Below are positions 8,733 through 16,408 of a stretch of DNA of 64,000 nt, piece by piece. The DNA is taken from positions 372,001 through 436,000 of the forward strand of contig NZ_JBHSFQ010000002.1 of NCBI RefSeq assembly GCF_042653925.1. The letters are read 5' to 3'. The notes beneath the pieces are model-generated. The model was not told where the DNA came from and did not search any database. It saw only the letters and a list, made by a program, of their open reading frames with translations. The DNA is from Nocardiopsis_B mangrovi. Lineage in GTDB: Bacteria; Actinomycetota; Actinomycetes; Streptosporangiales; Streptosporangiaceae. Each line of letters begins with the position of its first letter. Position 1 is the first letter of the stretch. The translations under genes were made by a program, and so were the position numbers.

Positions 8733-9101
8733 ATGCGCCTGGTCTACGTGCTCGACACCAACGACCTGAGACTGGCGGGGGAGTTCTGGACCGCGGCACT
8801 CGGCTTCGAGCCCGTCGACGTGCCGAACCGGCCCTACCTGGAACTGAAGGATCCGAACGGCCGCTGGCCGGACCTCCTCCTCCAAGAGGTGCCCGAGCCC
8901 AAGACCGGCAAGAACCGGATGCACCTCGACATGGTGGTCCCCGACCTCCACGCCGAGGTCCCCCGCCTCCTGGCCCTGGGCGCGGTCCACCGCGAGGGCC
9001 CGGTCGAAGAGGCGCACCACCGCGTGGTCGTCCTGGCCGACCCTGAGGGCAACGAGTTCTGCGTCATCGACCACCTGACCGGCGGCGGGACCGCCCGCTG
9101 A
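8733..9101 (+). CDS. VOC (glyoxalase/bleomycin-resistance) family protein
   Basis: 122 residues with the beta-alpha-beta-beta-beta repeat pattern of the vicinal oxygen chelate fold: LVYVLDTNDLRLAGEFWTAALGFE in the first half and MHLDMVVPDLHAEVPRLLALGA in the second, ending ADPEGNEFCVID. The Glu in EFCV and the His in MHLD are positions usually involved in metal or ligand binding. ATG 8733 is preferred over GTG 8661 because GAGGAG lies about 8 nt upstream and the fold begins there. The family includes small-molecule binding and resistance proteins and lyases; the substrate cannot be assigned. The 320 nt before it, shared with the divergent reductase gene, show no further gene. Confidence 0.8.
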   Translation: MRLVYVLDTNDLRLAGEFWTAALGFEPVDVPNRPYLELKDPNGRWPDLLLQEVPEPKTGKNRMHLDMVVPDLHAEVPRLLALGAVHREGPVEEAHHRVVVLADPEGNEFCVIDHLTGGGTAR

Positions 9102-9162
9102 CGGGACCGGACCACCCGCTGACGCGGTCGGCCCGGCCGCGCGGCGCCAGGGCGGTGCGTTC

Positions 9163-11676
9163 CTAGAGGCGGTTCACGTCCACCACGTGCACCACCGCGT
9201 GGCCGGACTCGTCGGAGGCGGCGAGGTCGATCTCGGCGCTGATGCCCCAGTCGTGGTCGTCGTCGGGGTCGTCGAAGACCTGGCGGACCTCCCACACGCC
9301 CTGCCGCTCCTCGATGAGCAGCATCTTCGGGCCGCGCGCGTCGGGGCCGATGCCGAGGTCGTCGTGCTCGGCGAAGTACTCGTCCATCGCCTCGGACCAC
9401 GCCTCCGCGTCCCAGCCCTCCTCGCCGTCGAGCGCGCCCAGGTCGGCGTAGCGGCGCAGCGCGGCCAGCTCCACCCGGCGGAACATCTCGTTGCGCACCA
9501 GCACCCGGAACGCCCGCTGGTTGGCGGTGACCGGCTTGGGGCGCTCCTCGATCTGCTCCGCGCTCGCGGTGTCCTGCTTGGGGTTGGTCAGCTCCTCCCA
9601 CTCGTCGAGCAGGCTGGAGTCGACCTGGCGGACCAGCTCGCCCAGCCATTCGGTGAGGTCGCGCAGCTCCTCGGTCTTGGCGTCCTCGGGCACGGTCTGG
9701 CTGAGCGCCTTGTAGGCGCCGGCCAGGTAGCGCAGCACCAGGCCCTCCGACCGCGCCAGCTCGTAGAAGCCGACGTAGTCGGTGAACGTCATCGCCCGCT
9801 CGAACAGGTCCCGGGCCACCGACTTCGGGCGCAGCGGGTGGTCGCCCACCCACGGGTGGCCGCGCCGGTAGACCTCGTAGGCGTGGTCGAGGAGGTCGAC
9901 CATCGGCTTGGGGTAGTCGATCTCCTCCAGCCGCTCCATCCGCTCGTCGTACTCGATGCCGTCGGCCTTCATCTGCGCCACCGCCTCGCCGCGCGCCTTG
10001 TTCAGCTGCGCCCCGAGGATCTGGCGGGGGTCGTCGAGCGTCGACTCGACGACGGTCAGCACGTCCAGCGCATAGGTGGGCGACGCCGGGTCGAGCAGTT
10101 CGAGCGCCGCCAGCGCGAACGTCGACAGCGGCTGGTTCAGCGCGAAATCGGGCTGGAGGTCGACCGTCAGGCGGCCGGTGCGCCCGTTGGCGTCGGGCTC
10201 GGCCAGCCGCTCCACGATCCCGCCGTCGATCAGGGACCGGTAGATCGCGATCGCCTCGCGGATGTGCCGCCGCTGCGTGGGCCGGTCGTCGTGGTTGTCG
10301 GTGAGCAGGTGGCGCATCGCCGCGAAGCAGTCGCCCGGGCGGGCGATCACGCTGAGCAGCATCGCGTTGCTCACCCGGAAGCGCGACGTCAGCGGCTCGG
10401 GTTCGGCGGCGATCAGCTTCTCGAAGGTCGCCTGGTCCCAGCCCACGAACCCCTCGGGCGCCTTCTTGCGCACCACCTTGCGCCGCTTCTTGGGGTCGTC
10501 GCCCGCCTTGGCGAGCGCCTTCTCGTTCTCGACCACGTGCTCGGGCGCCTGCACCACCACGTTGCCGACGGTGTCGAACCCGGCGCGGCCGGCCCGCCCC
10601 GCGATCTGGTGGAACTCGCGCGCGCTCAGCCGGCGCACCCGCACCCCGTCGTACTTGCTCAGCGCGGTGAACAGCACCGTACGGATCGGGACGTTGACGC
10701 CCACGCCCAGGGTGTCGGTGCCGCAGATGACCTTCAGCAGGCCGGCCTGCGCCAGCCGCTCCACCAGGCGCCGGTACTTGGGCAGCATGCCCGCATGGTG
10801 GACGCCGATCCCGTGCCGTACGTAGCGGGAGAGATTGCGGCCGAACTTGGTGGTGAACCGGAAGTTCCCGATCTCGGCGGCGATGGCGTCCTTCTCCGCG
10901 CGCGTGCACATGTTGATGCTGGTCAGCGACTGTGCCCGCTCCACCGCCTGCGCCTGGGTGAAGTGCACGATGTAGACGGGGGACTCGTGCGTGGAGAGCA
11001 GCTCCTCCAGCGTCTCGTGCAGCGGCGTGGTCCGGTAGGAGTAGAACAGCGGCACCGGCCGCTCGGCGGAGCTCACCACCGACGTCTCCCGCCCGGTGCG
11101 CCGGGTCAGGTCGTCCTCGAACCGGGCGACGTCCCCCAGCGTCGCCGACATCAGCAGGAACTGCACCTGCGGCAGCTCCAGCAGCGGCACCTGCCACGCC
11201 CAGCCGCGGTCGGGCTCGGCGTAGAAGTGGAACTCGTCCATGACGACCGTGCCGATGTCGGCGTCGGCGCCGTCGCGCAGCGCGATGTTGGCCAGCACCT
11301 CCGCCGTGCAGCACACGATCGGGGCGTCGGCGTTGACGCTGGCGTCGCCGGTCATCATGCCGACGTTGTCGGTGCCGAACACCGCGCACAGGTCGAAGAA
11401 CTTCTCCGACACCAGCGCCTTGATCGGGGCAGTGTAGAACGCGCACTCGTCGCGGGCGAGGGCGGCGAACAGCGCGCCGGCCGCGACCAGGCTCTTGCCC
11501 GACCCGGTGGGGGTGCTCAGGATGACGTTGGACCCCGACACCACCTCGATCAGGGCCTCCTCTTGGTGCGGATAGAGGGAGAGGCCCCGCTCCTCGGCCC
11601 ACGAAGCGAACGCCTCGAAAAGGGAATCGGGTTCGGGTCGGGCCGGAAGCTGATCGATGAGACTCACGCAACCCAT
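9163..11676 (-). CDS. DEAD/DEAH-box helicase, Ski2/HelY-like with DUF3516-type C-terminus
   Basis: 837 residues. Motif I STPTGSGKS (about 54-62), Ia APIKALVSEKF, II MDEFHFY (DEFH box), III LLMSATLGD and VI QIAGRAGRAGFDTVG are all present, giving two complete RecA domains of superfamily 2. A long C-terminal region rich in acidic residues follows, typical of the actinobacterial DUF3516 helicases. Such proteins are thought to unwind structured RNA or DNA in an ATP-dependent way; the cellular target is unknown. It stands alone between a VOC gene and mdh, with a hairpin terminator upstream separating it from mdh transcription. Confidence 0.88.
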   Translation of the reverse strand: MGCVSLIDQLPARPEPDSLFEAFASWAEERGLSLYPHQEEALIEVVSGSNVILSTPTGSGKSLVAAGALFAALARDECAFYTAPIKALVSEKFFDLCAVFGTDNVGMMTGDASVNADAPIVCCTAEVLANIALRDGADADIGTVVMDEFHFYAEPDRGWAWQVPLLELPQVQFLLMSATLGDVARFEDDLTRRTGRETSVVSSAERPVPLFYSYRTTPLHETLEELLSTHESPVYIVHFTQAQAVERAQSLTSINMCTRAEKDAIAAEIGNFRFTTKFGRNLSRYVRHGIGVHHAGMLPKYRRLVERLAQAGLLKVICGTDTLGVGVNVPIRTVLFTALSKYDGVRVRRLSAREFHQIAGRAGRAGFDTVGNVVVQAPEHVVENEKALAKAGDDPKKRRKVVRKKAPEGFVGWDQATFEKLIAAEPEPLTSRFRVSNAMLLSVIARPGDCFAAMRHLLTDNHDDRPTQRRHIREAIAIYRSLIDGGIVERLAEPDANGRTGRLTVDLQPDFALNQPLSTFALAALELLDPASPTYALDVLTVVESTLDDPRQILGAQLNKARGEAVAQMKADGIEYDERMERLEEIDYPKPMVDLLDHAYEVYRRGHPWVGDHPLRPKSVARDLFERAMTFTDYVGFYELARSEGLVLRYLAGAYKALSQTVPEDAKTEELRDLTEWLGELVRQVDSSLLDEWEELTNPKQDTASAEQIEERPKPVTANQRAFRVLVRNEMFRRVELAALRRYADLGALDGEEGWDAEAWSEAMDEYFAEHDDLGIGPDARGPKMLLIEERQGVWEVRQVFDDPDDDHDWGISAEIDLAASDESGHAVVHVVDVNRL

Positions 11677-11713
11677 ACTGCCCCGTCCGCGGCAGTGACC
11701 CCAACACGGCGAA

Positions 11714-11741
11714 GGGACGCACCCTGAACAGGGTGCGTCCC
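11714..11741. terminator. Terminator hairpin after mdh
   Basis: A perfect 11-bp inverted repeat, GGGACGCACCC / GGGTGCGTCCC, with a 6-nt loop. It lies downstream of mdh on the minus strand and 38 nt before the helicase start, so it most likely ends the mdh transcript. Confidence 0.7.
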
Positions 11742-11762
11742 CGGGTACCGCCCGAAACGCCC

Positions 11763-11857
11763 GGTCGGACCTGCGAGCGCCTGCTGCGCCTGGACCAGGC
11801 CGAGCCGGCGGTCGGCCCTGCGGGCGCTTGCTGCGCCTAGATCAGGCCGAGCTTGCG
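11763..11857. repeat. Imperfect 47-bp tandem duplication covering the mdh 3' end
   Basis: Copy A (11763-11809) and copy B (11810-11856) both read ggtcgg-cctgcg-gcgc-tgctgcgcct and onwards, with about 6-7 substitutions. Copy B holds the last codons and stop of mdh; copy A is the extra one. 47 is not a multiple of three, so the extra copy lies outside the frame and leaves the protein intact. Confidence 0.75.
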
Positions 11858-12826
11858 GACGGTGTCGCGCTCGTCCGCCAGTTCCTGGACGGAGGCGTCG
11901 ATGCGCTCTCGGGAGAACGCGTCGATGTCCAGCCCCTGCACGATCTCCCAGGCGCCGTTGCGCGAGACCACAGGGAAGGACGAGATCAGGCCCTCGGGCA
12001 CCCCGTAGGAGCCGTCCGAGGGGATGGCCGCCGAGGTCCAGTCGCCCTCGGGGGTGCCGTTGACCCAGTCGTGAACGTGGTCGATCGCGGCGTTGGCGGC
12101 CGAGGCGGCCGACGACGCGCCCCGCGCCTCGATGATCGCGGCGCCGCGCTTGGCGACGGTCGGGATGAAGTCGTCGCGCAGCCACGCGTCGTCGTTCACG
12201 GCCTGGGCACCGGTGGTCCCGTTGACCTCGGCGTGGAAGATGTCGGGGTACTGGGTGGCCGAGTGGTTGCCCCAGATCGTCAGCTTCTTGATGTCGGTGA
12301 CCGAGACGCCGAGCTTCTGCGCGAGCTGCGTGAGCGCGCGGTTGTGGTCGAGGCGGGTCATGGCGGTGAAGCGCTCCGCCGGGACATCGGGGGCGTGCGC
12401 CTGCGCGATGAGCGCGTTGGTGTTGGCGGGGTTGCCCACCACCAGCACGCGGATGTCGTCGGCGGCGCCGGCGTTGATGGCCTCGCCCTGGGGCTTGAAG
12501 ATGCCGCCGTTGGCCTCCAGCAGGTCGCCGCGCTCCATGCCCTTGGCACGCGGGCGGGCGCCGACCAGCAGCGCGACGTTGGACCCGTCGAACGCCTGGC
12601 GGGCGTCGTCGAAGATGTCGATGCCCTGCAACAGCGGGAACGCGCAGTCGTCGAGCTCCATGGCGGTGCCCTCCGCGGCCTTCACGGCCTGCGGGATCTC
12701 GAGCAGCCGCAGCTTGACGGGCGTGTCGGCACCCAGCAGCTGGCCGGAGGCGATCCGGAACAGCAGCGCGTAGCCGATCTGACCGGCCGCGCCGGTTACG
12801 GTGACGTTGACGGGTGCTTGGGCCAT
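11837..12826 (-). CDS. mdh: Malate dehydrogenase
   Basis: 329 residues, cytosolic TCA-cycle enzyme that interconverts malate and oxaloacetate with NAD. The Rossmann motif TGAAGQIGYALLFRIASG (about 11-28), the MELDDCAFP segment, VVGNPANTNALIAQ, the Arg/His catalytic region MTRLDHNRALTQLAQKLG and IWGNHSATQYPD identify the cytosolic/actinobacterial class. ATG 12826 follows an ideal AGGAGAAGAAGG. It is monocistronic, with a terminator hairpin downstream. The length is exactly as expected. The 3' end lies in a 47-bp tandem duplication. Confidence 0.97.
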   Translation of the reverse strand: MAQAPVNVTVTGAAGQIGYALLFRIASGQLLGADTPVKLRLLEIPQAVKAAEGTAMELDDCAFPLLQGIDIFDDARQAFDGSNVALLVGARPRAKGMERGDLLEANGGIFKPQGEAINAGAADDIRVLVVGNPANTNALIAQAHAPDVPAERFTAMTRLDHNRALTQLAQKLGVSVTDIKKLTIWGNHSATQYPDIFHAEVNGTTGAQAVNDDAWLRDDFIPTVAKRGAAIIEARGASSAASAANAAIDHVHDWVNGTPEGDWTSAAIPSDGSYGVPEGLISSFPVVSRNGAWEIVQGLDIDAFSRERIDASVQELADERDTVRKLGLI

Positions 12827-13347
12827 TGACCTTCTTCTCCTGATGACGTGTGTGCGACCGGCGATGCCCTCCCCGGCCTGCGGATGCGCCGCCCCGGCCC
12901 GTGGCGCTCCCGCACCACCCGGAGACGGCCCTCCCGCGCCTCCCCGGAGCCGCTGCCACCCGCCACCCCGGCTACGGGGACGGCGAGAACGGACTCGACC
13001 TCCGGAGACGACGCATCCCGCAGAAGCAGGCGGCGGCGCCGCGGACATCCACCCTAGTCGGGCCGTCCCCCACCCCCACGCCCGGCCACCCATCCACACC
13101 CGAAACCAAGGGAGCCATGGCCCAGGATGCCGAAGCCGTGCGCGGGACCCTATGGCCAGGAGGGCCGACGCCCGCGCCGCGACCGCAATGCGGACAGAAC
13201 GGCCGCTCAGCGGTATTGCGGCCCCAAAGGGCCCACCAGGACCGGATTCCGGCCCATGTCAGAAGGGCCCACCCTGTTAAGATGTCCCATCCCGGCGCCA
13301 CACCCCGGCCGGGAAACCGTGAGCGCACCCCCTGGGTGCCGCGCAGC
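12827..13347. other. Intergenic region upstream of mdh and the tRNA
   Basis: No convincing gene in 520 nt. A possible -10 box TAAGAT at 13278-13283 would place a transcript start about 55 nt before the tRNA. The rest is GC-rich without visible motifs. Confidence 0.4.
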
Positions 13348-13421
13348 GGGCCGGTAGCTCAGCTGGTCAGAGCAGGGGACTCATAATCCCTGGGTCGCGG
13401 GTTCGAGCCCCGCCCGGCCTA
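13348..13421 (+). tRNA. tRNA with CAU anticodon (elongator Met, or Ile2 if lysidine-modified)
   Basis: A full cloverleaf can be drawn: acceptor GGGCCGG/CCGGCCT with one G-U pair, D stem GCTC/GAGC, anticodon stem GGGGA/TCCCT around loop CTCATAA, and T stem GCGGG/CCCGC with TTCGAGC loop. The discriminator is A and CCA is not encoded. The anticodon is CAT. The D and T arms look like an elongator rather than the initiator. Met and Ile2 cannot be separated reliably by eye. An IS and phage remnants lie directly downstream, as often happens at tRNA integration sites. Confidence 0.9.
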
Positions 13422-13427
13422 CTCTTC

Positions 13428-13485
13428 GCACGAGAAAAACCCCAGGTCGTCGGCTATTTCCTACCGTGACGCTGGGGTTTCGTGC
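13428..13485. terminator. Long imperfect hairpin just after the tRNA
   Basis: GCACGA...AAACCCCAG (13428-13445) pairs with CTGGGGTTT CGTGC (13472-13485) around a 26-nt loop. It is 7 nt past the tRNA and ends in a T-rich arm on the plus strand, so it plausibly terminates the tRNA transcript. Confidence 0.55.
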
Positions 13486-13531
13486 TTCCCGGATGTGCTC
13501 CAGGTGTGCTCTTTAGGCCGTGTCTGGGAAG

Positions 13532-14060
13532 TCAGAGCCATTCGTTGATGACCGCGATCAGGACGGTGGCCTCGTAGCTTGAGGCGAGCTTGTCGTAGCG
13601 GGTCGCGACCGCCCGGTTGCGCTTGAGCCGGTTGATCCCGCGCTCCACCGTGTTGCGGTGGCGGTAGTCGGCCTTGTCGAAGGCGGGCGGGCGGCCGCCC
13701 CGGCTCCCCTTGCGCTTGCGGGCGGCGATCCGGTCGGCCGGCTCGGGGATGGTCGCCTTGATCCTGCGCCTGCGCAGGTAGGAGCGGATCGCGCGGGAGC
13801 TGTAGGCCTTGTCCGCGCGGGCCCGCACCGGGCGGGTGCGCGCCGGCCCCGGCCTTCCGTGCGCGGCCACCCGGATGCGGTCCATGACCGCCTCGAACTG
13901 CGGGGCGTCCCCGCAGTGCCCTGCCGTGATCACCACGGCCAGGGGCTTCATCGCCTGCTCGCAGGCCAGGTGGATTTTGGTGGTGAGCCCGCCGCGGGAG
14001 CGGCCCAGCGCGTGGTCGGCGGGCTCCGCCGCCGTTCCGTGATCTTCGCCCTCCCCCTTT
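13532..14060 (-). CDS. IS5/IS427-type transposase, second frame (orfB), made by -1 frameshifting
   Basis: Carries the C-terminal half of the DDE domain: GRSRGGLTTKIHLACEQ, the second Asp in VRARADKAYSSRAIRSYLRRR and the catalytic Glu in YRHRNTVERGINRLKRNRAVATRYDKLASSYEA. It has no good start of its own. Conserved sequence resumes exactly after the AAAAG slippery stretch, so it is read as an orfAB fusion. All catalytic residues are intact, so the element may still be mobile. Confidence 0.8.
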
Positions 14061-14436
14061 TCGGGGCGCCGGCGGCGTGCTGGTGGGCGCGTATGACGGT
14101 GGAATCGACGCCGACGTCCCAGGTGATCAGGCCTTGGGCGTCGGCGTGTGATTGGAGGCCGGCGAGAATACGCGCCCAGGTGCCGTCCTGTCTCCAGCGG
14201 CGGAACAGGTCGTAGACCGTCTGCCAGGGCCCATAGCCTGCGGGCAGGTCGCGCCAGGGCGCCCCCGTACGGGTTCGCCACCGGATCGCGTCGATGAGGG
14301 TCCGCTTGCGGCGCACCTGCGGCCGGCCGCATGCCGCAGGGCCGGGAAGCAGGGGGTGCAGCAGGGCCCACTGCGCATCGGTGAGGTCACCGCGCCCAGG
14401 GCCCGGTAGGGTCGGCACGAAGCCTCCGGTGGGCAA
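13948..14436 (-). CDS. IS5/IS427-type transposase, first frame (orfA)
   Basis: The N-terminal part of the transposase: GRGDLTDAQWALLHPLLP, then TLIDAIRWRTRTGAPWRDLPAGYGPWQTVYDLFRRW, and the first catalytic Asp in the segment WDVGVDSTVIRAHQHAAGAPKRG. It begins at TTG 14436, or possibly later since the family usually starts near DLTDAQW. At CCG-AAA-AGG (minus strand, over 14058-14061) ribosomes can slip -1 into orfB, giving the full DDE protein. Without slippage the frame continues into a non-conserved tail. The putative start lies in the loop of a 13-bp inverted repeat. Confidence 0.8.
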   Translation of the reverse strand: MPTGGFVPTLPGPGRGDLTDAQWALLHPLLPGPAACGRPQVRRKRTLIDAIRWRTRTGAPWRDLPAGYGPWQTVYDLFRRWRQDGTWARILAGLQSHADAQGLITWDVGVDSTVIRAHQHAAGAPKRGRAKITERRRSPPTTRWAAPAAGSPPKSTWPASRR

Positions 14437-14474
14437 GGTCTTCTTGGTCGTTGACCCGTCTACCGGAGGCTTCG
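14418..14474. repeat. 13-bp perfect inverted repeat around the transposase start
   Basis: CGAAGCCTCCGGT (14418-14430) and ACCGGAGGCTTCG (14462-14474) flank a 31-nt loop holding the putative TTG start of orfA. Transcripts entering from outside would fold this hairpin and hide the start. Confidence 0.7.
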
Positions 14475-14612
14475 CTCATCTGCGGGGCGACACGCCCGAC
14501 TATGCCGTTGTGATGCCGTTCATCCCTACATGACCCGGTTTCCAAACACGTCCTAGTCATGCCCCCGCCGCCGGGGCCGCCCGGGGGAGCTGGGCGGCGG
14601 GGACGCGCCCGG

Positions 14613-15014
14613 TCAGTCGAGGGTGGCGATCCCGCCCGGCGTACCGCGCGAATTCTCCAGCCCCACCACGCGCCCGGCGAGCCCTGCGTGCTGGGTCTCC
14701 AGGCTGGTCACCCGGGCCGGGGTGTCGGCCGGGGCCAGATGCACGCGGCCGACACCGGGAATGGTGCCGTCTGGGGAGCCGATGAGGAACAGGTGCGGGA
14801 CGTCGGCGGGGTCGATCCATCCGGGCAGGGAGATGTACCCCCACGCGTCGCACTCCAGCAGCCCGCCGGGGATCAGGGCGCCGTCGAGGGTGCGCAGGTC
14901 GGTCACCTGCTGCCCGCCCTCGGCGGCGTCCCAGACGGACGCCTGGGCGTCGGGGATCGGGCGGCCGTCTTGGGTTCCGGCTCGCCAGGTGCCGCGCAGG
15001 TAGGTCCGCGCCAT
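14613..15014 (-). CDS. Phage tail/fibre-like protein
   Basis: 133 residues, MARTYLRGTWRAGTQDGRPIPDAQASVWDAAEGGQQVTDLRTLDGALIPGGLLECDAWGYI and so on. The early part resembles the short beta-strand units of phage tail or receptor-binding proteins (substitutable parameters, then GYISLPGWIDPADVPHLFLIG). A C-terminal segment (ARVTSLETQHAGLAGRVVGLENS) looks like a short coiled coil. It overlaps the stop of the upstream holin-like gene (TGATG), the layout of phage late genes. I do not recognise a specific family; phage origin is inferred from this layout and the neighbours. Confidence 0.5.
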   Translation of the reverse strand: MARTYLRGTWRAGTQDGRPIPDAQASVWDAAEGGQQVTDLRTLDGALIPGGLLECDAWGYISLPGWIDPADVPHLFLIGSPDGTIPGVGRVHLAPADTPARVTSLETQHAGLAGRVVGLENSRGTPGGIATLD

Positions 15015-15020
15015 CAGGCA

Positions 15021-15251
15021 TCACCACCGGGGGCGGCGTCGGCCGGGGCGCCCTTCGAGGCGCCGCTGTACCCACGCGGCGAGCGCGGTCCCGGCCGCCG
15101 CGGCGAGGGTCGGCCAGTCGATGACCGTGCCGGGGGTGACCTGGTCGAGGATGACGGCGCGACGGCGACCAGGACGGCGGACACGGCGCCCTGAAGGGCG
15201 GTGCGCAGGGCGCGGGTGCGGGCGTCGGCGCGGGTCTGTGGGGTGGTGTGC
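15021..15251 (-). pseudogene. Holin-like small membrane protein, frameshifted
   Basis: The ATG at 15251 opens MHTTPQTRADARTRALRTALQGAVSAVLVAVA, a basic head and one hydrophobic helix. The coding signal then moves to another frame, VILDQVTPGTVIDWPTLAAAAGTALAAWVQRRLEG, ending at TGA 15021-15023. Together they give the pattern of actinophage holin-like proteins (helix, WPTL, second helix, basic tail). In the original frame the protein instead ends in a Ser/Pro/Arg-rich tail that overlaps the next start. A one-base deletion near 15157, real or a sequencing error, would explain this. Confidence 0.55.
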
Positions 15252-15279
15252 ATGCTGTCCTCCTGCTGGGCATGAGAAA

Positions 15280-15304
15280 GCCCCGGCCGTGTGTCGGCCG
15301 GGGC
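15280..15304. terminator. Strong hairpin in the phage remnant
   Basis: A perfect 10-bp stem GCCCCGGCCG / CGGCCGGGGC with loop TGTGT. On the minus strand it is followed by CTTTCTC. It lies 28 nt upstream of the holin-like start and probably ended an upstream phage gene. A similar hairpin (GCCCCGGC/GCCGGGGC) sits at 16138-16158, upstream of the endolysin fragment. Confidence 0.6.
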
Positions 15305-15436
15305 GGAATCTTTCGGGTGATCTTGGTATACGGGCAGGTCACAACCCCTTTCGAGGGTGCGTCCGGGGTGGTGTGGTCTGCCGGTGGGCGATGAAATGAG
15401 TCCGCTGGTTCCACGACTCCACGTGATGGGAGCGCT

Positions 15437-15715
15437 ATGAAGCGTTTCGCTGTTCTCCTCGCTGCCGCCGGGCTCGTCCTGACCTCCGCTGTCCCCGCCT
15501 ACGCCGCCACCGGCACGCTCGTCCTCAGCGGGCAAACGATTGAGAACCCCAGCGGCTGCTACAACGCCCAGCGGTGGCCGCTCATAGTCCAGAACGACAC
15601 CGACGAGCCCGCGCTCATCTTCAACGCCCCCAACTGCACGGGAGCGGTCATCCAGGTGGTTCCGCCCGGCGGGAGCGCGACCTCCGAATTCGGCGTCAGC
15701 GTTTACATCGCGTAA
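15437..15715 (+). CDS. Small secreted protein of unknown function
   Basis: 92 residues. MKRFAVLLAAAGLVLTSAVPAYAA is a clear Sec signal peptide with an AYA-A cleavage site. That leaves a mature protein of about 69 residues with two cysteines (CYNAQRWPL and APNCTG) that could form a disulfide. The mature part is rich in beta-forming residues (GTLVLSGQTIENPS...VIQVVPPGGSATSEFGVSVYIA). GATGGGAGCG precedes the start. It lies opposite in direction to the phage remnants on both sides and ends in a strong hairpin. I recognise no family. Confidence 0.75.
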   Translation: MKRFAVLLAAAGLVLTSAVPAYAATGTLVLSGQTIENPSGCYNAQRWPLIVQNDTDEPALIFNAPNCTGAVIQVVPPGGSATSEFGVSVYIA

Positions 15716-15721
15716 GCCACC

Positions 15722-15754
15722 GTCCGGTCCCCGCGAGGTGTGCGGGGACCGGAC
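15722..15754 (+). terminator. Terminator of the small secreted protein gene
   Basis: A perfect 13-bp inverted repeat, GTCCGGTCCCCGC / GCGGGGACCGGAC, with a 7-nt loop, beginning 6 nt after the stop codon. Confidence 0.75.
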
Positions 15755-15815
15755 ACCGGGCCCCGGCGCAGAGCGCACAGGAACAGCCCGGCCGGGGCGG
15801 CAAGCGCGTGGTGGC

Positions 15816-16116
15816 CTACAGGTGGGCCTTGATGAACTGGGACATGATCTGCTTGGCGGCGGCGCAGGTACTTCAGGGCGGGGTGCCCGCCGGCGCGGAG
15901 CTGTTCGGCGACCTCGGCCATGTCAGCCCCGGCGTCGGGGTCGTGGGTGATGTCGATCGCGCACACCACCCCGGCCGCGTTCGGGTTGTGGTCGGACGCC
16001 GATGCGCGGTGGGCGGCGTCGCCGATCGATCCGTCCGACCGCTTCGAGCGGTCCGGCGCGGCCGTGTTGATCTCGGCGCGCAGCGTCGCCAGGCTGCGCG
16101 CGAGCCTCCAGGACAT
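15816..16116 (-). pseudogene. Truncated phage endolysin (peptidase-like), frame disrupted
   Basis: From ATG 16116, which follows GGAGG, the sequence reads MSWRLARSLATLRAEINTAAP and then a stretch containing SDGSIGDAAHRASASDHNPN and AIDITHDPDAGADMAEVAEQLRAGGHPALKY. This is the N-terminal half of actinophage peptidoglycan peptidases; the conserved SDHNPN and the AIDITHDP metal region are clear. The expected following part (family members continue with NRRIW and a KHVHVS-type motif) is missing. A different frame then offers only AAKQIMSQFIKAHL before TAG 15816. It is therefore an internally deleted gene, part of the same phage late module as the tail and holin remnants. Confidence 0.6.
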
Positions 16117-16408
16117 AGAGCCTCCAGACATGGGGGAGCCCCGGCGGAAGGCCGGGGCAGGTGAACGGGGTTTTCGGGGGTGTCCTCCCGCGGGTTCGGG
16201 GCCGAGGCTGAACCGGGGCGGCGGAGATGGCGATTCCGGGGCGAACCGTGGCGGGCGGGGCGGCCGACTGGAAGACTGACCTCTGGCCGGACAGCCCCTC
16301 AACAAGATCTTCATCGGTCTTCTACCGTCGTCGTGATCTCCACCGGCGGCTCGGCCTACTCGTCCACCCAGTGCGCACAACTCGGCGTGTCGGCCTGCCC
16401 GGCGTAGG

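Larger units (their letters stand above)
13516..14553 (-). mobile_element. IS5-family (IS427-like) insertion sequence
   Basis: A 1038-bp element. Its ends are imperfect inverted repeats, GGCCGTGTCTGGGAA at 13516 against GGACGTGTTTGGAAA read inward from 14553 (12 of 15 match). It is flanked by TA on both sides (13514-13515 and 14554-14555), the target duplication expected of this group. It encodes a transposase in two overlapping frames joined by a -1 frameshift. It is inserted between the tRNA and phage-like genes. Confidence 0.85.

Noticed and set aside
13278..13283. TAAGAT as tRNA -10 box
   Set aside because: Plausible position but no recognisable -35 at 16-18 bp, so not listed as a promoter.
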